A DNA stretch of 48,639 nt from an uncultured Acidobacteriaceae bacterium (lineage in GTDB: Bacteria; Acidobacteriota; Terriglobia; Terriglobales; Acidobacteriaceae), in contig CAIWFH010000003.1 of the NCBI GenBank assembly GCA_903911925.1, positions 1 to 48,639 on the forward strand, read 5' to 3'. Below the pieces are notes generated by a model. It saw only the letters and a list, made by a program, of their open reading frames with translations. It did no database searches and was not told the origin of the DNA. This document shows positions 1 through 7,969 of this stretch, one piece after another; position 1 is the first letter of the stretch, and each line of letters begins with the position of its first letter. Position numbers and translations under genes: made by a program.

Positions 1-1376
1 AGGACGAGACCATTGCCGTGTATGACTTTGGCGGCGGCACCTTCGATATTTCCATTCTTGAAGTGGGCGAAGGCGTCATTGAAGTCAAATCGACCAACGG
101 CGACACCCACCTGGGCGGCGACAACCTGGACCAGCGCATTGTGGAGTGGCTGATTGCCGAGTTCAAGCAGGAACAGGGTCTCGACCTGGCCTCAAAGGGC
201 AACGAGATGGCCCTGCAGCGCCTGCGCGACGCAGCCGAAAAGGCCAAGATCGAGCTTTCGACAACCATCGAGACGGAGATCAATTTGCCTTTCGTTACCG
301 CCGACGCCAGCGGGCCCAAGCACCTGGTCCGCAAGCTGACCCGCGCGAAGCTGGAGCAGTTGGTTGAAGACCTGCTTGACCGGTCGCTTGAGCCTTGCAA
401 AAAGGCCATGACCGATGCCGGCGTCACCGCCAGCCAGATCAACGAAGTGGTGCTGGTGGGCGGCCAGACGCGGATGCCCAAGATTCAGGAAATGGTCAAG
501 AAGATGTTTGGCCGCGAGCCCAACCGCAGCGTGAACCCCGATGAAGTGGTAGCCATTGGCGCTGCTGTACAGGCGGGCGTTCTGGCCGGCGAAGTGAAGG
601 ACCTGCTGCTGCTTGACGTGACGCCTCTAACACTCGCAATCGAAACGCTGGGCGGCGTTGCGACGCCGATGATTCCGCGCAACACGACGATTCCGACCAA
701 AAAGACGGAGACGTTCTCGACCGCGGCGGACTCACAAACCGAAGTCGAGGTACACGTGCTACAGGGCGAGCGGCCGCTGGCGGCGCAGAACCGGACATTG
801 GGAAAATTCAAGCTGGGCGGCATTATGCCGGCTCCGCGCGGCATTCCGCAGATCGAGGTCACGTTTGACATCGACGCCAACGGAATCCTGAACGTGACGG
901 CCAAGGACAACGCCACCGGCAAGGACACGCGCATCACCATCACGTCCAGTTCCGGCCTGAGCAAGGACGAAGTGGAGCGGATGGCCAAGGACGCCGAAGC
1001 GCACTCCGCCGAGGACAAGGAAAAACGCGAGGAGATTGAGGCGCGCAATGCACTGGACGGGCTGGTCTACAACATCGACAAGATGTTGAAAGAGAGCGGC
1101 GAAAAGGTCCAGGCTGCCGACAAGACCGAAGTCGAAGAGGTGCTTGCCGAATCGAAGAAGGTTCTGGAAGGCACGCCGACTTCAGCCGAGTTGAAGGCCG
1201 CGCACGAGAAGCTGACCCACGCCAGCCACAAGCTGGCCGAGGTTCTCTACAAGGCCACCGCGGATGCCGCAGCGGCTGGGGCAGCGGCCGGCACAGCAGG
1301 CGAACCGGCTACCGAAGCCAAGAAGGACGAAGGCGTAATCGACGCCGAGTACGTGGACGTGGAAGACAAGAAGTAG
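1..1376 (+). CDS. dnaK: Chaperone DnaK (Hsp70), 3' part
   Basis: C-terminal part of the Hsp70 chaperone DnaK, an ATP-driven cytoplasmic folding machine. The frame is open at the window edge (first full codon at base 3), so about 190 N-terminal residues lie outside. Visible are the end of the ATPase domain ([11 protein letters not shown], then LGGDNLD and [10 protein letters not shown]), the interdomain linker [11 protein letters not shown], the beta-sandwich substrate domain and the helical lid, ending in an Ala/Gly-rich stretch and the acidic tail [13 protein letters not shown] that is usual for DnaK. It heads a cluster that continues with dnaJ and hspR, interrupted by two unrelated genes. 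The promoter, where HspR would be expected to bind, is upstream of the window. The identification is certain. Confidence 0.97.
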   Translation, partial: DETIAVYDFGGGTFDISILEVGEGVIEVKSTNGDTHLGGDNLDQRIVEWLIAEFKQEQGLDLASKGNEMALQRLRDAAEKAKIELSTTIETEINLPFVTADASGPKHLVRKLTRAKLEQLVEDLLDRSLEPCKKAMTDAGVTASQINEVVLVGGQTRMPKIQEMVKKMFGREPNRSVNPDEVVAIGAAVQAGVLAGEVKDLLLLDVTPLTLAIETLGGVATPMIPRNTTIPTKKTETFSTAADSQTEVEVHVLQGERPLAAQNRTLGKFKLGGIMPAPRGIPQIEVTFDIDANGILNVTAKDNATGKDTRITITSSSGLSKDEVERMAKDAEAHSAEDKEKREEIEARNALDGLVYNIDKMLKESGEKVQAADKTEVEEVLAESKKVLEGTPTSAELKAAHEKLTHASHKLAEVLYKATADAAAAGAAAGTAGEPATEAKKDEGVIDAEYVDVEDKK

Positions 1377-1412
1377 GCACCTGCGGTGCGGCTGGGGCCG
1401 CCTGACGGCGGA

Positions 1413-1456
1413 ACAAGTTGGGGTGGGCGACTCAAGCGTCGTCCACCCCAACTTGT
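1413..1456 (+). terminator. Strong hairpin behind dnaK
   Basis: Perfect 14-bp inverted repeat (ACAAGTTGGGGTGG at 1413-1426 with its complement at 1443-1456), extended inward by five more pairs including one G-U, leaving the 6-base loop TCAAGC. It starts 36 bases after the dnaK stop. No U-tract follows, so it may act as an mRNA 3'-end stabiliser rather than a classical intrinsic terminator. It would separate dnaK expression from the genes behind it. Confidence 0.6.
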
Positions 1457-1471
1457 AACGTCGCACAATTG

Positions 1472-1506
1472 TGTCATCCTGAGCGGAGCGCAGCGAAGTC
1501 GAAGGG
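1472..1506 (+). repeat. Dispersed intergenic repeat, copy 1
   Basis: Begins TGTCATCCTGAGCGGAGCG and ends GTCGAAGGG. The reverse complement of 2842-2876 matches it with about three differences, and a more diverged copy lies at 44846-44881. Copies 1 and 2 are inverted with respect to each other and bracket the two genes inserted between dnaK and dnaJ. The type resembles non-coding repeats common between genes of acidobacteria (from memory, not searched). Confidence 0.75.
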
Positions 1507-1554
1507 CCTGCAGTTTGCTGGTTGTTCCAAGCGCTTCAGAGTAAGAGGCTACAA

Positions 1555-2331
1555 ATGGGGCAGTTTGATAGAAAGACCGATGCTGCACTGGCACAGTTGA
1601 ATTTCGAAGCGCTTTCAGAAGTTCCCGGTGGAGAGTTCGTCGAAATCATTGGGGATCTGGTTAAGCTGATTGGTACAGGCGGGCTGTGGGGTCTGACAGG
1701 CGGGGCTTCGAACCTCATGCTAAAGGTGCGCAGACTCGCTGGCGCCAGCTACGGAAGCAATCTGATCTACGCAATTTCCGCCGTAAGAGATGATCTGGCG
1801 GCCCTTTACCAGAGCAACGAGGAACTTCACGGGCGGATTGAATCTCTCCAAAACGAGCCGAAGTTTGCGGAGGCAATTTCGGCGCTCGCTCTTCGCGCCA
1901 TGCAGACCTCGGTGAAGGACAGGCTTAGGCGGCTTGCCCGAATCGTCGTCAATGGCGTCAAAGAAGGCGACCTCGAACCTGAGGGGCTTGACGATATGAT
2001 GCGGGCCGCTGCGGAACTAAAAGATACGGACATTGTGCTTCTAGGTGAGATTTACGATTCTCAAAAGTCATTGATGAAACAACCGAGGTTGAGTACAACT
2101 AGTTGGTTTGGGCAGATTCAAACACTATGGAACGAATTTGTTGATTCTGGGACACTGGATGGTTCGAAGCATCTTGTATATCGCAGCTCATTCTCTCGCC
2201 TGGAATCGCATGGGCTGATTCAAAAGTTTCGTGAAATCAGTACAGCCGCTGTTGGGCTTGAGCCTTATACGCTCTTGGAAGAGGGACTGAAGTTCTACGA
2301 GCGCTTACAGGAGATCGCAGTCCCACAATGA
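1555..2331 (+). CDS. Hypothetical protein, 258 aa, inserted between dnaK and dnaJ
   Basis: I do not recognise the family. The ATG at 1555 is preferred over the upstream in-frame TTG at 1522 because AAGAGG lies at ribosome-binding distance and the upstream stretch belongs to the repeat. The protein is soluble and largely helical. An N-terminal part has a Gly-rich segment (LIGTGGLWGLTGG), followed by a helical region with a probable coiled coil around YQSNEELHGRIESLQ and a basic helix KDRLRRLARIVVNGVKEGD, then a C-terminal region that may be a small winged-helix-like fold (SSFSRLESHGLIQKF). The general make-up recalls Abi-alpha/DUF4393-type proteins, but this is only an impression. It sits 16 bases before an antitoxin-like HTH gene, and the pair is flanked by inverted repeats. 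Its base composition looks less GC-rich than dnaK and dnaJ. Acquisition by transfer is likely. Confidence 0.7.
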   Translation: MGQFDRKTDAALAQLNFEALSEVPGGEFVEIIGDLVKLIGTGGLWGLTGGASNLMLKVRRLAGASYGSNLIYAISAVRDDLAALYQSNEELHGRIESLQNEPKFAEAISALALRAMQTSVKDRLRRLARIVVNGVKEGDLEPEGLDDMMRAAAELKDTDIVLLGEIYDSQKSLMKQPRLSTTSWFGQIQTLWNEFVDSGTLDGSKHLVYRSSFSRLESHGLIQKFREISTAAVGLEPYTLLEEGLKFYERLQEIAVPQ

Positions 2332-2347
2332 ACCGAAGGTCAGCATC

Positions 2348-2806
2348 ATGAGCAAGGTTGGAGCAAGCATGATTCGCGGTCTCAAGCAGGCGGTAGCTTA
2401 TGCCGATGGTACGGCGGACAAGGGCCAGTATCGAGTCCACATTTTTCCGAGCCGCGTTTCGATACCACGCAAGGCAGGAAAGCTGATGCCGCCGCTTCAT
2501 CCGGGGGAGTTTTTGCGTGAGGATTTTCTTATCCCGCTTCGGATGACGGCGAAGATGCTGGCTGCCGAAATCAAGGTGCCGGAACGGCGCGTGGTTGCTA
2601 TCGTAATGGAGAGACGGGAACTCGACGCGGATTTGTGCCTCCGTTTGGCGCGCTTCTTTCGCATGTCGCCGGAATTCTGGATGAATATGCAGAAAGACTA
2701 CGAATTGGAGACGGCGAGGTCAGGTTGGCGAGGGATTTGCAAGCAGGTCCCTATGCATCCCAAGGACCGCAAAACCGGTGAGTTGAAGGTCCCGAAGGCC
2801 GGATGA
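2348..2806 (+). CDS. HigA-like antitoxin/XRE-type HTH regulator with NadS-like N-terminus
   Basis: DNA-binding protein of 152 aa. Residues 1-32 (MSKVGASMIRGLKQAVAYAD and following) resemble the start of NadS/XRE regulators. From about residue 48, PPLHPGEFLREDFLIPL, then ARFFRMSPEFWMNMQ, is the HigA/VapI antitoxin helix-turn-helix signature. HigA proteins repress their own operon and neutralise the HigB mRNA interferase. No HigB-like ORF (about 90-100 aa) is adjacent: the preceding gene is a 258-aa unknown. This is therefore an orphan antitoxin, a plain regulator, or part of a non-classical pair with the upstream gene. The ATG at 2348 is used; the ATG at 2372 is a possible alternative. The gene ends 35 bases before the second copy of the flanking repeat. 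Confidence 0.8.
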   Translation: MSKVGASMIRGLKQAVAYADGTADKGQYRVHIFPSRVSIPRKAGKLMPPLHPGEFLREDFLIPLRMTAKMLAAEIKVPERRVVAIVMERRELDADLCLRLARFFRMSPEFWMNMQKDYELETARSGWRGICKQVPMHPKDRKTGELKVPKAG

Positions 2807-2841
2807 GTTGATGGGGCGAAAGACCGAAGAGCAACCGCAGA

Positions 2842-2876
2842 TCCTTCGACTCCGCTGCGCTTCGCTCAGGATGACA
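2842..2876 (-). repeat. Dispersed intergenic repeat, copy 2 (inverted)
   Basis: Reads TCCTTCGACTCCGCTGCGC and onward to AGGATGACA on the plus strand, i.e. the reverse complement of the element at 1472-1506. It lies between the HTH gene and dnaJ, closing the bracket around the two inserted genes. Confidence 0.75.
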
Positions 2877-2917
2877 GATCATTGAGAGCGTAACCAGGAA
2901 ACGAGTTCAGAGAACCC

Positions 2918-4117
2918 ATGGCCACGACCCACAACAAGGACTATTACGGGACGCTCGGCGTCAAGAAGACTGCTACGCCGGAGGAGATTCGCAAGGCCTT
3001 TCGCAAGGCGGCGCGCAAATATCATCCGGACGTGAATCCCGGCGACAAGAAGGCCGAGGAGAAGTTCAAAGAGATCTCCGAAGCCAACGACGTGCTGAGC
3101 GACGACAAGAAGCGCAAGGTCTACGACCAGGTGGGCTTCTACTCTGACCAGATCGACCCGGCCACGGCGGAGGCTTATGCGCGGCAGCAGGGCTCCGGCG
3201 GGCGCGGAGCGCCGGTTGACTTTGACGGCTTCGATTTTTCAGGCTTCCAGAGCGGGCCGGGGCACCAGCCGGGGCCGCAGGCCGGGGCAGGCTCGCAGTC
3301 CTGGGGCAGCTTCAAAGACATTTTCTCGGGAATTTTTTCAGGCCAGCAGCAGCCGCAGCGCCCGCGCGGGCCGCAGCCGGGCACCGATATTGAGTACCAG
3401 GCCACGGTGGACTTCTGGACCGCGATTCGCGGCGGCCAGGCGCGCATCCAGATCAACCGGCAGGAAACCTGCCCCACCTGCCACGGGCAGGCGCAGACGG
3501 GCGGCGTAACGCAATGCGCGGAGTGCGGAGGCACCGGCCAGGTAACCCAGATGGGCGGGCGGATGAAGTTTAATATTCCCTGCCCGGGCTGCAACGGGAC
3601 CGGACGGACTTCGAACTCCTGCTCCACCTGCCACGGCGAGGGCGTCATCACCAAGTCCGAGTCGGTAGAGTTTCGCATCAAGCCAGGCACCCGCGACGGC
3701 CAGCGCATCCGCCTGCAGGGCAAGGGCAACGCCGGACTCAATGGCGGACCGGCGGGCGACCTGTTCCTCATCGTCCGCACTGGCACAAACCTGGTGTTTA
3801 CGCGTTCGGGCGACGACATTTTGCTCACTGTCCCAGTGACCGTTCCCGAAGCTTCACTGGGATCGAAGGTAGACGTGCCGACTATTGACGGCCGCGCGCA
3901 GTTGAAGATTCCTCCCGGCACCCAGAGCGGGCAAAAGCTGCGGTTGCGGGAGCGCGGCGTTGAGAACGCGCAAAATCCCGAGAAGCGCGGCGATCAGATT
4001 GTTACCGTCGAGGTGGTGGTTCCCACGCTGCAGGACGAGCGCAGCAGGGAGATTATGCGCGAACTGGCCAAACTGAATACGCAAGACCCGCGGGCGGCGC
4101 TGTTTGAGAAGCTGTGA
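2918..4117 (+). CDS. dnaJ: Chaperone DnaJ (Hsp40, type I)
   Basis: Co-chaperone that delivers unfolded substrates to DnaK and stimulates its ATPase. 399 aa. J-domain at residues 8-72 with the HPD tripeptide at 36-38; a Gly/Phe-rich region around 100-145 ([13 protein letters not shown]); a zinc-binding domain with four CxxCxGxG-type motifs, cysteines at about 185/188, 200/203, 222/225 and 235/238 (the first is CPTCHGQA, slightly degenerate); then the two beta-barrel substrate domains with the typical GDLFLIVRT segment. All type I domains are present and the length is usual. It lies behind the inserted pair, so it is probably not simply co-transcribed with dnaK, and 114 bases ahead of hspR. No grpE is found within the window. 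The start ATG at 2918 precedes the J-domain directly. Confidence 0.96.
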   Translation: MATTHNKDYYGTLGVKKTATPEEIRKAFRKAARKYHPDVNPGDKKAEEKFKEISEANDVLSDDKKRKVYDQVGFYSDQIDPATAEAYARQQGSGGRGAPVDFDGFDFSGFQSGPGHQPGPQAGAGSQSWGSFKDIFSGIFSGQQQPQRPRGPQPGTDIEYQATVDFWTAIRGGQARIQINRQETCPTCHGQAQTGGVTQCAECGGTGQVTQMGGRMKFNIPCPGCNGTGRTSNSCSTCHGEGVITKSESVEFRIKPGTRDGQRIRLQGKGNAGLNGGPAGDLFLIVRTGTNLVFTRSGDDILLTVPVTVPEASLGSKVDVPTIDGRAQLKIPPGTQSGQKLRLRERGVENAQNPEKRGDQIVTVEVVVPTLQDERSREIMRELAKLNTQDPRAALFEKL

Positions 4118-4148
4118 GGCTGGTTGTCCGCGGTTGATGAGCCCATAC

Positions 4149-4195
4149 GGTTTCCCACCCTTTCCGCAAAAAACGCGGAAAGGATGGGGCACCCA
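4149..4195 (-). repeat. Conserved-flank hairpin element, copy 1
   Basis: Perfect 9-bp stem CCTTTCCGC (4159-4167) and GCGGAAAGG (4175-4183) around an A-rich 7-base loop, extended by flanks GGTTTCCCA on one side and ATGGGGCACCCA on the other. In reverse complement it aligns with the element at 43477-43525: the flanks are conserved while the stem sequence differs but still pairs. It sits between dnaJ and hspR and could modulate the dnaJ-hspR transcript. Confidence 0.7.
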
Positions 4196-4231
4196 GCATG
4201 AGAGTTAAGGTAATCTGATTCGAGAAATCCA

Positions 4232-4639
4232 ATGGCTGCGAAACGAAAGTCAAAAGGCGCGTACATGATTTCGGCGGTGGCCGAGATGTACGAGATTCAT
4301 CCACAGACGCTGCGCCTGTATGAGCGCGAGGGTCTGCTGAAGCCGTCGCGTACCGAAGGCAACACGCGCCTCTATACCGACGAGGACCTGGAGCGGCTGG
4401 AGTTCATCCTGAACCTGGCGCGCGACCTCGGCGTCAATATCGCCGGCATCGCCATCATCCTGCAAATGCGCGAGCGCATGGAAGAGATGAACCGGCAGAT
4501 GCAGAGCTTTGTGGAGTACGTGCGGACGGAGATGCTGGCGCGATTCAACCAGGCAGCGCCGGGCAGCGGAGCGGCCATTGTGCCCATGCGCAAGCCCTCG
4601 ATCATCGCCAAATCGGCCACCGTCAACCGCAAGGGTTGA
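4232..4639 (+). CDS. hspR: Heat-shock repressor HspR (MerR family)
   Basis: Transcriptional repressor of dnaK-type heat-shock genes. 135 aa. The MerR-type winged HTH lies at about residues 11-60, with the HspR hallmark HPQTLRLYEREGLL and RLYTDEDLERLEFIL. It is followed by a helical dimerisation segment (RERMEEMNRQMQSF) and a flexible tail with IVPMRKP. In actinobacteria and deinococci HspR binds inverted repeats of CTTGAGT type (HAIR) and uses DnaK as co-repressor. Here the gene is last in the dnaK-dnaJ-hspR order, consistent with feedback control. No complete HAIR site is seen in the window, so the target operator is presumably upstream of dnaK. It converges on the glycosyltransferase gene with only 13 bases between stops. 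Confidence 0.93.
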   Translation: MAAKRKSKGAYMISAVAEMYEIHPQTLRLYEREGLLKPSRTEGNTRLYTDEDLERLEFILNLARDLGVNIAGIAIILQMRERMEEMNRQMQSFVEYVRTEMLARFNQAAPGSGAAIVPMRKPSIIAKSATVNRKG

Positions 4640-4645
4640 CGGTGG
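4617..4645. terminator. Bidirectional hairpin over the hspR stop codon
   Basis: Perfect 12-bp arms CCACCGTCAACC (4617-4628) and GGTTGACGGTGG (4634-4645) with loop GCAAG. The TGA stop of hspR lies inside the second arm, and the converging gene ends at 4653. No strong T-tract is seen. It is well placed to stop read-through in both directions. Confidence 0.6.
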
Positions 4646-4652
4646 TCGCCGC

Positions 4653-5834
4653 CTACTCCTCAAGCTTGCGCAGCTTGCCTTCGGGCAACAACTCGTACGG
4701 TTCGCCACGATAGCGCAGCCGGCGGCCGGCAAGATAACTCCTCACCCAGAAAACGAAGCCCATCAGGTCGCGCAGGGGGTAGAGCCATGCCCGGCGCATG
4801 GCGGCCCAGTCGCGCACCACAAAGGCTGAAACCAGCAGGCAGAGCAGCACCCGGGCAATCACGGTAAACAATAAAAGGTCCAGGCCCAGCGCCCAATGAT
4901 GCAATCCGCCGAACGCAGGCAGCGCAATCAGGCCGAAAGGAACGGCATAGGTGAGCACCTCGCCAAAATGGCCTGCGGGCCGCGAAAAACGCGTACTGGT
5001 GGCCCATGCCTGCTGGTGCGCCATGCTGCTCTTGAACTCCGAATTCATCACGTGATGCCCGACGATGTAAGACGACAGCACCACCGCTTCTCCGGCCGCC
5101 GCGGTAAAGTTGCCCAGCACAAAATCGTCGGCGTAGTACTGAGCTATCCTCTCGTATCCGCCAATTTTCTCGATGGTGCTCTGGCGCATCACCATGGATG
5201 GGCCGAGCGCGAACTGCATGCCCTCAAGCATGTTGGCCACCAGCACGCCGCCGGTCATTTCGATGCTCATGCCCAGGGCCTCAAGCTGCGCCCAGATGCC
5301 GTGCTTTGTTACGCCTCGGTAAAGGCAGGTGACCATTCCCACATGCGGGTCAAGCAGCGGCTGCACCACCGAGCGAAGGTAGTCCACGCCTACGCTGACG
5401 TCGCTGTCAGAGGCCACGAGGATGGGATACAGAGCCTGCTGCCGCATCACCTCCAGAGAAAAGGTGCGGGCGTTGGGCCAGGGCGGTTCGCCGCAGGTAA
5501 GAATGCGCGCCTTAACGTCTGGAAAGCGCGCCATTACCCGGCGGGCAGCGGCCAGGCCCAGGTCTGAGTCGTGCCGCGCGCAGAAGAGGATTTCGTACTC
5601 CGGATAATCCTGTACAAAAAAGGTGGCGAGGTTCTCTTCGAGGTCCGGTTCATTGCCGTGCACTGCCTTCAAAACACTTACCGGCGGGTGGTAAGGCGGC
5701 GGCACTGCGCCGGCTGCCAGAACCCTGAAGCGCACCACGCCCACGGCAACCATCAGGCTGTAGATAGTCGAGGTGACAATGCCAAAGGCGGCCAGGGCAG
5801 CCAGCGCGACGAGAAAAGTGTGGGCTACGTTCAT
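4653..5834 (-). CDS. GT21/HpnI-like membrane glycosyltransferase
   Basis: Family 2/21-type glycosyltransferase of 393 aa, related to ceramide glucosyltransferase and to HpnI, which adds N-acetylglucosamine to bacteriohopanetetrol. The start at 5834 (MNVAHTFLVAL) is chosen because it opens an N-terminal membrane helix and follows the upstream gene by 13 bases. Visible motifs: VSVLKAVHGNEPDLEENL, the DxD-like VASDSDV, YYADDFVLG as catalytic Asp region, and HQQAWATSTRFSRP corresponding to the (Q/R)xxRW element. Two or three C-terminal membrane segments follow (FGLIALPAFG, LLLFTVIARVLLCLLV). It is second in an operon behind an ArnT-like transferase, suggesting that the pair modifies a lipid in the envelope. 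The hopanoid assignment is inferred from similarity only; no squalene-hopene genes are seen nearby. Confidence 0.82.
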   Translation of the reverse strand: MNVAHTFLVALAALAAFGIVTSTIYSLMVAVGVVRFRVLAAGAVPPPYHPPVSVLKAVHGNEPDLEENLATFFVQDYPEYEILFCARHDSDLGLAAARRVMARFPDVKARILTCGEPPWPNARTFSLEVMRQQALYPILVASDSDVSVGVDYLRSVVQPLLDPHVGMVTCLYRGVTKHGIWAQLEALGMSIEMTGGVLVANMLEGMQFALGPSMVMRQSTIEKIGGYERIAQYYADDFVLGNFTAAAGEAVVLSSYIVGHHVMNSEFKSSMAHQQAWATSTRFSRPAGHFGEVLTYAVPFGLIALPAFGGLHHWALGLDLLLFTVIARVLLCLLVSAFVVRDWAAMRRAWLYPLRDLMGFVFWVRSYLAGRRLRYRGEPYELLPEGKLRKLEE

Positions 5835-5847
5835 TATCGAAGAGTCC

Positions 5848-7848
5848 TTACTGCAACGGCCGATCGGTCCACAACGCCTTGTCGGCAATCGATCCGGCCG
5901 GGTATAGCCTGCCGGCCAGCAGCTGCTCGACTTTGGCCTGGTTCACGTCCTGGGCAAAGACCCATTTGCGCTGGCCTTTGCCCCACATCTTTGAAAGACT
6001 CTCGTCGCTGAGAAAGATATCGGGCGCGTCAGGGTAGCAGGAACCCCACAACAGCGTCGATCCTTCGCCGTGCTGGCCGCAGCGCGGATACACCAAAAGC
6101 GCCGGCCTGCGTCCAAGAAAATCGTGCGTATAAAAGATAACCGACGCGGCGTCCGACTGGTCGCCATAAATAATGAAAGTGTCGGACGGCGCTCCCTTTT
6201 GAAGTATCACGTCGGCCAGCCGCTTTGAGCCGAGCATGGGATCGAAGCGGGCGAAGGCGATGTGCGCGGCCACCAGGAATACCGAGAGCGTGATTCCCAG
6301 GCTGATGGTCGCGGCAAAGTGCCTTCCCTTTAGACGCAGCAGCCAGCCAACCGCCGGACCAATGAGCAAGGCGATTGCAGCCAGCGCCGCGGGAATGCGA
6401 AGCGCCGCAAAGGATGCGCCGGTGAGGTCAAAGAAGTGGGACATGGAAAGCGTGTAATCGCCCACGCCGCGATGCGCCAACAAGGTGCCGATGTCGGAAA
6501 CATAGGGCAGGTTGCGGCTGTCCCATAGCCCCCAGGCCAGCACTGCCGCCGACAGCACGCCGATGACGGCGAAAACCGCCTGCGCGCCGGTGAGCCAGGA
6601 AGTAGAGAGCAGGGGCTTGCCGTCGGGATTGCCTTCCGGCCCGCGCTGCCCCTCAATGCCTGCCAGTACGCCCGCCATGAGGATGAAGAACGGAGTCCAC
6701 ACCGGGAAGGTGTAGTACTCCTGATTTGATGAGATGGAAAAGAAGATGAGCGTCCAGGCCGAGAAAAGGCTCAGCAGCCAGATGGTGCGCACCTTGAACT
6801 TGAGCCGGAGAACATAGGTGGCCACGTCTTCGCGCTTGGCGTTGTCCAGGTAAAAGTCCACCGTTTGGCCGGCGGTGGGGCGCAGGTGTTGCAGCCAGGT
6901 GCGCCGGGTCTTCCAGGCCAATACCGCCACGGCCGGAAGGAACAGGCTCCAGGGAAAGAGCCAGACCAGGTGCAGCAGCCAGTAGGCGAGGTGGGGCAGC
7001 TTGTTGTAGTCGTGCGGATAGCGCAGGCTGAAGAAGCGCAAAAAGTGTTCGTTGACGAAGTAGAAGTAAAAGAAGCCGTGCACGTTACCCACGGTGGGGT
7101 GGTTGCCCACAGGGTGCCCCTGGTCGGGATTGGCCAGGCCCACCAGAATGTGCCAGGGCGCGGCAATTGCCAGAAAAACCAGGAAGCCCGAGACGACGCG
7201 CAACTGGCGCCAGCGGCGCCATTGGCCGGTGAGCAGCAGATAAGGAATCACCGCACCGAAGAAGAAGACCGGGGCGATCAGGCCCTTGGTCAGCGTGGCC
7301 AGGGCTACGCAGGCCCACATCCAATAGAAACGGGCAGGGTCCTCCAACTCCAGGCCGGTCAGTAGGCAATAAAGGGCCAGCAGCAAAAACAGACTCAGTT
7401 CCGCTTCGGGGATAATGAACCGCGTAAACAGGAACGGCCCCACCGAGGTGAGCACAGCCATTCCGGCATAGAGCCCGGCCCGCGCACCCCATACCCGGCG
7501 CGTCCAAACCCAGGCCAGCCACACCAACCCCAGCATGGCCAGCGTATTGGGCAGGTGGGTGGCAAAGGTATTTTCGCCAAAGATTTTGTAGCTGCCAGCC
7601 ACGATCCAGTAAGGCAGCGGCGGCTTCTCAATATACCGTATGCCATTGATTTTGGCGGTGATATAGTTGCCGCTCTCGGCCATGTGCTGGGCGGCCTGGG
7701 CATGCGCGGAGTCTACATCGTCCATCAGCGGCGGCGTAAACAGCGAGGCAAACTGCACGGCGGCAAAAATCGCCACCAGGAGCACCCATGAAGCGAGTGC
7801 AGAGGGCCCGTCCTGCGGGCGATTGTGTATCGCAGTATGGTTTGTCAT
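5848..7848 (-). CDS. ArnT-like dolichyl/undecaprenyl-phosphate sugar transferase (PMT_2 family)
   Basis: Integral membrane glycosyltransferase of GT83/PMT type, 666 aa, which transfers a sugar from a polyprenyl phosphate donor to a lipid or protein in the periplasm. The start at 7848 (MTNHTAIHNR) is used; the frame stays open further upstream, but that extension would run into the divergent ppx gene and is not family-like. The first periplasmic loop has the PMT/ArnT acidic motif LMDDVDSAHAQAAQHMAESG, followed by YIEKPPLPYW. About ten to twelve hydrophobic helices follow, and a soluble C-terminal domain begins near FDPMLGSKRLADV. Its stop lies 13 bases before the HpnI-like gene, so the two are very likely one operon. 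The acceptor is unknown: lipid A, hopanoid and protein are all possible. Confidence 0.85.
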   Translation of the reverse strand: MTNHTAIHNRPQDGPSALASWVLLVAIFAAVQFASLFTPPLMDDVDSAHAQAAQHMAESGNYITAKINGIRYIEKPPLPYWIVAGSYKIFGENTFATHLPNTLAMLGLVWLAWVWTRRVWGARAGLYAGMAVLTSVGPFLFTRFIIPEAELSLFLLLALYCLLTGLELEDPARFYWMWACVALATLTKGLIAPVFFFGAVIPYLLLTGQWRRWRQLRVVSGFLVFLAIAAPWHILVGLANPDQGHPVGNHPTVGNVHGFFYFYFVNEHFLRFFSLRYPHDYNKLPHLAYWLLHLVWLFPWSLFLPAVAVLAWKTRRTWLQHLRPTAGQTVDFYLDNAKREDVATYVLRLKFKVRTIWLLSLFSAWTLIFFSISSNQEYYTFPVWTPFFILMAGVLAGIEGQRGPEGNPDGKPLLSTSWLTGAQAVFAVIGVLSAAVLAWGLWDSRNLPYVSDIGTLLAHRGVGDYTLSMSHFFDLTGASFAALRIPAALAAIALLIGPAVGWLLRLKGRHFAATISLGITLSVFLVAAHIAFARFDPMLGSKRLADVILQKGAPSDTFIIYGDQSDAASVIFYTHDFLGRRPALLVYPRCGQHGEGSTLLWGSCYPDAPDIFLSDESLSKMWGKGQRKWVFAQDVNQAKVEQLLAGRLYPAGSIADKALWTDRPLQ

Positions 7849-7969
7849 CTCTGTGGTTTCCGTCGAGACAAGGATATCAGCCGGAGTTCGCCGCCCGTCG
7901 CGGCGTGCCCCCGCTCGTGTATGTTGGCCGCAGAGCCATTTTCTCTTTTTCCGGAGATATTTAGCCCCC

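Noticed and set aside
1430..1436. ACTCAAG, a half-site of the HspR operator (HAIR) behind dnaK
   Set aside because: The partner CTTGAGT seven bases upstream is absent; the match is only part of the hairpin and its loop.
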